From: Strongyloides papillosus
Lineage: Eukaryota; Nematoda; Chromadorea; Rhabditida; Strongyloididae
Direction: 5' to 3'
Assembly: GCA_005656395.1 (NCBI GenBank)
Contig: SRSI01000020.1
Location: forward strand, 801,230-865,229
Length of the DNA: 64,000 nucleotides
A program made the position numbers and the translations under genes. The notes beneath the pieces were generated by a model, which was given only the letters and a program-made list of their open reading frames with translations, made no database searches and was not told the origin of the DNA. Of this stretch, positions 59,626 through 64,000 are shown piece by piece. Numbering within the stretch: position 1 is the stretch's first letter; each line of letters opens with the position of its first letter.

Positions 59626-60484
59626 ATGTCACATTTTAATCATTCGGTGAGTCATATTTATAAAATATAATCCGTGTTTTAAGTTTTAAATATAGTTCTT
59701 ATTTTAAATTGTATATTTAGGTCGTCGCTTGTGTTATAATTTTCACCTTATTCTCAGTAATCTTTATAATGTTTTTATTTCGTAAAAAAAGGAAACAAAA
59801 AAAACGAAGAATAGATGAAAGTTCGAATTTAGAAATCATAGACGAAAATAAAGAATTTAAAAAAGTGTCACTTTCTGATTACAAAACTTTAAATGATAAA
59901 GAAGTAAGTTAATATATTTTTAATCATTATAGACAATTCTTTTAAAGAAAGAACAAACAAATTTAGAAAATATTGTAAAATGTCCAATAAAAGTAAGTGT
60001 TTAAAGAGGATTCTTTACAAATAAGTCGAGATGAAGAAAGTCTTACTATAAATGAATGCCTTAATGTTACTCCTGATCCAGTGACAATAAATGAAAAAAA
60101 TAATGCAAATGCTTATTTAACAAATTTTAATAAAAGCCTGTGGATTTGTTATAGAATTGTAGCATCATATCCCTTAAATTATGTAATTACACATTCAATG
60201 GGTTTTTTAGGACCACAAGAAACTATAAAGGTAATTATTAATATTACTAAAATAATACTAAAAATTTAATTTAGATTCATATAAAATTTCTATCATTGCC
60301 TGAAGATCAAGAATCGGTATACTGCTTTGCTGAGGAACATGCTATAATGATACAATGGTTTTTCCTTATGGAATCAGAAATAACTAGTTCACCAAAATAC
60401 TTTTTTATGAGGCAATACCATAAATCAAATTGGAGAAGTAAAGTAATTAGGTGTACATTCTTAGAAAAATGCCAAAAACAATAG
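59626..60484 (+). CDS. Single-pass membrane protein with MSP-like domain
   Basis: Exons 59626-59646, 59721-59903, about 60009-60230 and 60275-60484. The second exon encodes one membrane helix (VVACVIIFTLFSVIFIMFLF) followed by a basic stop-transfer (RKKRKQKKRR). The C-terminal half resembles a motile sperm protein (MSP) domain: LNVTPDPVTINEKNNANAYL, LWICYRIVASYPLNYVITHSMGFLGPQETIKIHI. MSP-type domains are abundant in nematode sperm and also occur in VAP proteins. The middle is uncertain. A 105-nt intron 59904-60008 keeps the frame but has a poor acceptor (AAAGAG). An internal 60-nt open segment at 59933-59992, bounded by AG and GTAAGT, could be an exon only if flanking introns of 29 and 16 nt existed. 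Confidence 0.65.
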
Positions 60485-61197
60485 AATTTTAAAACATTTG
60501 TTATAGTATATTGAGTACCATGTATATTTTTAGTTAATTATTAATAAAATTAAAATAAATTGCTGCCATTTGGTTTTTGAATTTTAAATATCATAGAAGG
60601 AAATTAAAAATAACCCACACACTTTATATATCTCAATTACATAAATATACTTCGCTGAAATAAAAAAAAACCACCATAAAAGTTAATCATAAACTAAATC
60701 CCTTACTACTTAAAATTTATAATTTTTTTCCTTTTATTGCCGTAAGATTTTAATTTGTATGAAAATTAAAACTTTATGAAATGTATATTTTAATATAGTA
60801 CATTAACTTTTAAAGCTTAATTAACTTTTATGATAGATAGAAATATTTCCTGATATCATATTTTAATGAATATTTTAACATTTAAAAATGCCAAAATTAT
60901 GCATTACCTCATTTATCCCTCTGGTAACATTTGATTCTATCTAAGATAAATTGTTTTCTTTCAAAATAATATTGCAGAAAGAAATTTTAAAAAACTAAAG
61001 TAAAGTGAATAATGAATTACTACTTAAATTCTGACATTCTATTAGGTACAATTTTTTGTTTTTAAATTCATGAATTAATTTTTCCTAAAATCATTTTTTC
61101 TTATTCTATAATTATATACACCATTAGTTATTCACATCTTTAAATATCACTTAATAATATTTGAAATTCTTTACACTAACTATTTCATTTAAGTAAT
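60485..61197. other. Intergenic stretch
   Basis: Between the MSP-domain gene and the neuropeptide-like gene. Nothing recognised. Confidence 0.55.
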
Positions 61198-61541
61198 ATG
61201 ATTAAAAACTTAATATTAATATTTTTGTTTCTTTCGTCAATTATTTTACAAGCATCATCTTCTGAAGAATGTGAAATACTAAAGCTATGTGATCAATTTG
61301 ATGATATAATTAGATTTACAAGATGTACTGATACATTTATTCAACAAAATCCACTTTGTGATGAAGGTAAGCATAATTATCAACAGGTTATCAGATTTAT
61401 CCTTTATATTTAGAATTAAAAGAATTGAAGATTTCTAGATATACTAAAAAGGGATTTCTACCTTTTTATAACGTCTTTGGTAAGAGAAATATGAGAATCT
61501 TTAAACAACTCCGACAACTTCAACGAATTCCGGTTGGTTAA
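61198..61541 (+). CDS. Putative neuropeptide precursor
   Basis: Two exons, 61198-61366 and 61414-61541, with a 47-nt phase-1 intron; 98 aa. A strong signal peptide (MIKNLILIFLFLSSIILQA) is followed by a spacer with four cysteines (25, 31, 43, 54). The sequence KK-GFLPFYNVF-G-KR then spans residues 68-81. Dibasic sites on both sides and the Gly before KR are the standard marks of a secreted, C-terminally amidated peptide, predicted GFLPFYNVF-amide. The last 17 residues (NMRIFKQLRQLQRIPVG) could be a second product. One peptide copy per precursor is fewer than in FMRFamide-type genes. The prepro layout is clear; the receptor and family are unknown to me. Confidence 0.7.
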
Positions 61542-61953
61542 GATACAACCTGTTCATTGAATAATAAATAATTAATTTTCATCAAGACTTTTGGAATCAA
61601 ATGTTGATACATAAATCTCATGTTTATCATTTGGTATTCAAGATACTGAATATGATATTAGAAATTTTATATTAATTAAACATTATAATTAAAAAACACT
61701 TCGTTTATAAAAATATTTTGATAAATATAAAATTGTGGTTGACTGAATAAATATTGATATGTTAATTATTTTAATTTTATTGATTTTAAATACTTGAATA
61801 AAGAAGTTTTAGTAAAAGTATAAGGAATCTATAATGTAAATATCTATTTTTTATACATTATTCTATTAAAGAGTATTACGCTTTTGCTTCAACAATAGTT
61901 GGGATTTGTTCTAATTTTAGATCTATATGGATATTTTGTGTACATATAAACTG
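61542..61953. other. Intergenic stretch
   Basis: Between the converging neuropeptide-like gene and the transporter pseudogene. Nothing recognised. Confidence 0.55.
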
Positions 61954-63069
61954 CTACAAAATTACAAGAGTTCCAATTATCATTAAATAACTTGGCCATT
62001 TAATCGAAAAGAGCTATTGAAACCAATGCTGTTAATATAATTACAAATCCTGATGCAAAACATTTTAAAATTGATGAGGCATGCTTTAATAATATTGCTA
62101 CAACCATTCCATGAACTCCGAATAGTAAAAAGCCATTAAAATTACCCAATAATCAAACCCTATAAAGAGACCATGAGTTGAGATCTTATTGTATTCTGAT
62201 AGCTAAATATAAAAAAATATTATTTAAAAAAAATAAAATTTACAAAAGCAGTTGTTAAATGAACAGGAATAGAAAATATTGATAATTGAAAATTTCGTGC
62301 CCAAATTGATGTTACGGAACTTTTAAACAATTTTTCTAGAAATGTTCCAACAAATCCTGCAATTGTTGTTCCTGTAAGAACCATTATTAAACCAATAATT
62401 TGTGGTGGTATATGGAGTGGATTTGGTAGCGGATAATAATGGGTAGTTGTTTCAATTGTATTATTTTGGATTCGTTGAATTAATTTACAATATTGCTATT
62501 CTTAATACTTGGAAACTTTATTTGAACTAAAATAATACCAACAATAAGAACAACCATAGATAACCATTGTATTGTAGAAAGTTTTCTCTTAAGTAAAAGA
62601 ACGGTAAAGAAAGCTGTAGTAAGTATCTTTATTTGTTGCAACACCAATAATAATGTAGCATCAAGATAACTAATAGCATAGTAGTACAATAAATTTTGAA
62701 TTGCATAACAAAATGCTGGTATACTTGTTTTAAGAAAACTTTCCAATTAATCATTGTCTCTAAATGCAGTATTTTTGCCGCATCAATTAAAGATTTATTT
62801 TCAATTGTTAAAAATATTGTTGAAAGAAATATTTTGAAAAATTCTCCAGTCATTAATGCTACTGGAGCAAATAAACATATATTCTACTTTTCTAAATCTC
62901 ACATATCGTAACATACATACTGATAGAGTTCCATGAAATATAAAAAATAAGATTGATAATGTTTTTATAGGAACTAAAAAAAGATAGATCAGTAATTGTC
63001 AAAATTAAAAAATAATGTATATAATATATACTTACGCAAATTTTTGAATTTCAAAAAACCAATTACCAT
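61954..63069 (-). pseudogene. Nucleotide-sugar transporter (SLC35A type), frame-broken
   Basis: Homologous along its length to UDP-sugar transporters of the Golgi (SLC35A family). Exon 1 is 63036-63069, exon 2 is 62244-62973 and exon 3 ends near 61954; introns of 62 and 41 nt still have good splice sites. Recognisable blocks are GTLSVCMLRYVRFRKVE, VALMTGEFFKI, IQNLLYYYAISYLDATLLLV, IKILTTAFFTVLLLKRKLS, QIIGLIMVLTGTTIAGFVGT and ASSILKCFASGFVIILTALV. They lie in different frames. At least five 1-base shifts are needed, near 62907 (+1), 62750 (-1), 62485 (-1), 62130 (-1) and 61999 (+1). Protein-level similarity is still good, so it is either a young pseudogene or poor-quality sequence. Confidence 0.75.
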
Positions 63070-64000
63070 CTGTTAGGTTGAATTTTTCACTATCATCGCA
63101 CTTTTTTCAGAGCAATTACTATTGAAAGTTGTATATATCTTTACTATTAGATGAAGTTAAATTTTATTATTTAATGACATAATAGATACTTAGTTAATAT
63201 AAATTTATATAAAATTAACCAATAATATTTATCACTATATATGATATTATATATAATTTTGATAGACGATGATATCTGAGGAGGGAGGAGGAATAGATCT
63301 AATAAGCATAAAATTAATAAAAGCAAGAATTATATAAAATTTTAATTTATAAAAAGACATATTATTCTAGTAAAAGTCATAAATGATCATGTCTCATTTA
63401 TTTGTTTGTTGTTTTAAATAGCATCAAAATGTTAAATAAGTAATATGGTTGATGTATCATACTGAGACTGTTTACAGACATTTCATCTATGGTAAAATTG
63501 TTTTCACTTTAGCTTCATTTAATCATTAACTGTAGAATAAAAAAATGTATGAAATATTGTTTCATTTCTTTTTCAATATTTATTATTAAACCTTGACAAA
63601 TTGCAAATATTTTATTTTTTAATTACATTTCTTGGTAATCTTTTATCAGATAAATAGTATAATTTAATTAAATAAATAATATCTATTTTTTAATGATAAA
63701 AAATAAACAATTTTTATAATAACTATTTATTTTATTATAAAAAAAATATTGAACATCAAACATTGTTGATTTTTCACCGTGATATGTCACAATTTTTCTC
63801 ATAATTAATTTGCAAATTTTAGTAAAAATTAATTGATCATTGAAATTTTACAAAATAACTCTACATGACGCAAGAATGCCAATTTTTTCGTTAACCTTAT
63901 GTTAAATTATCTTTCATATGATAATCAAAGATAGTATCAAGGATAGTCAAACGTCCTTTCCATTATTTGATACAATAAAGATGACAATATGCTTCGAAGC
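63070..64000. other. A+T-rich stretch to the window end
   Basis: Upstream of the transporter pseudogene. No coding signal recognised. Confidence 0.55.

Overview
The window is nuclear DNA from a very A+T-rich nematode, roughly four-fifths A+T by eye. Most introns are about 40-60 nt. It carries nematode-type spliced-leader (SL) RNA genes next to 5S rRNA, an ShKT-domain secreted protein and an MSP-domain membrane protein. Together these suggest the Strongyloides group (clade IV). The genus is an inference from composition and gene style, not from a database match.

Layout. 1-8.1 kb: a small secreted protein, tRNA-Leu(AAG), an ShKT secreted protein and a PAM-1/PSA-type M1 aminopeptidase with several possible first exons. 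8.9-14 kb: BBS8 with a ciliary X-box promoter, then IMP4, PUS1 and UQCC1; PUS1 and UQCC1 are divergent over 88 bp. 15.2-18 kb: a ZIC (REF-2-like) zinc-finger factor followed by a long non-coding stretch. 21.5-26.2 kb: dTDP-glucose 4,6-dehydratase, a THAP protein and LAMTOR2. 29.4-32.7 kb: a small Ser-rich protein and IFT81, which also has an X-box. 35.5-39.3 kb: an unrecognised protein whose last 24 codons come from a decayed mariner element, then a tandem pair of COMT-like methyltransferases. 40-44 kb: a foldback DNA transposon and a 5'-truncated R4/Dong-like retrotransposon sitting in a tRNA-Gly gene.

44-52 kb is a cluster of small-RNA genes: a tRNA-Gly remnant, tRNA-Asp, two tandem units each with an SL RNA gene divergent from a 5S gene (one 5S intact, one decayed), and tRNA-Tyr with an intron. 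An NHX Na+/H+ exchanger lies inside this cluster. 52-54 kb is a PiT phosphate transporter. 54-64 kb is mostly gene-poor, with an MSP-domain membrane protein, a likely neuropeptide precursor and a frame-broken nucleotide-sugar transporter.

Main points of interest: (1) two linked SL RNA/5S units with a compensatory base change in the SL 3' hairpin and promoter blocks at identical spacing; (2) perfect X-box motifs upstream of both ciliary genes; (3) a non-LTR element bounded by a 13-bp duplication of tRNA-Gly D-arm sequence; (4) three +1 frame breaks exactly at UGA codons, two in IFT81 and one in a methyltransferase; (5) a new candidate amidated neuropeptide; (6) a mariner-derived protein C-terminus.
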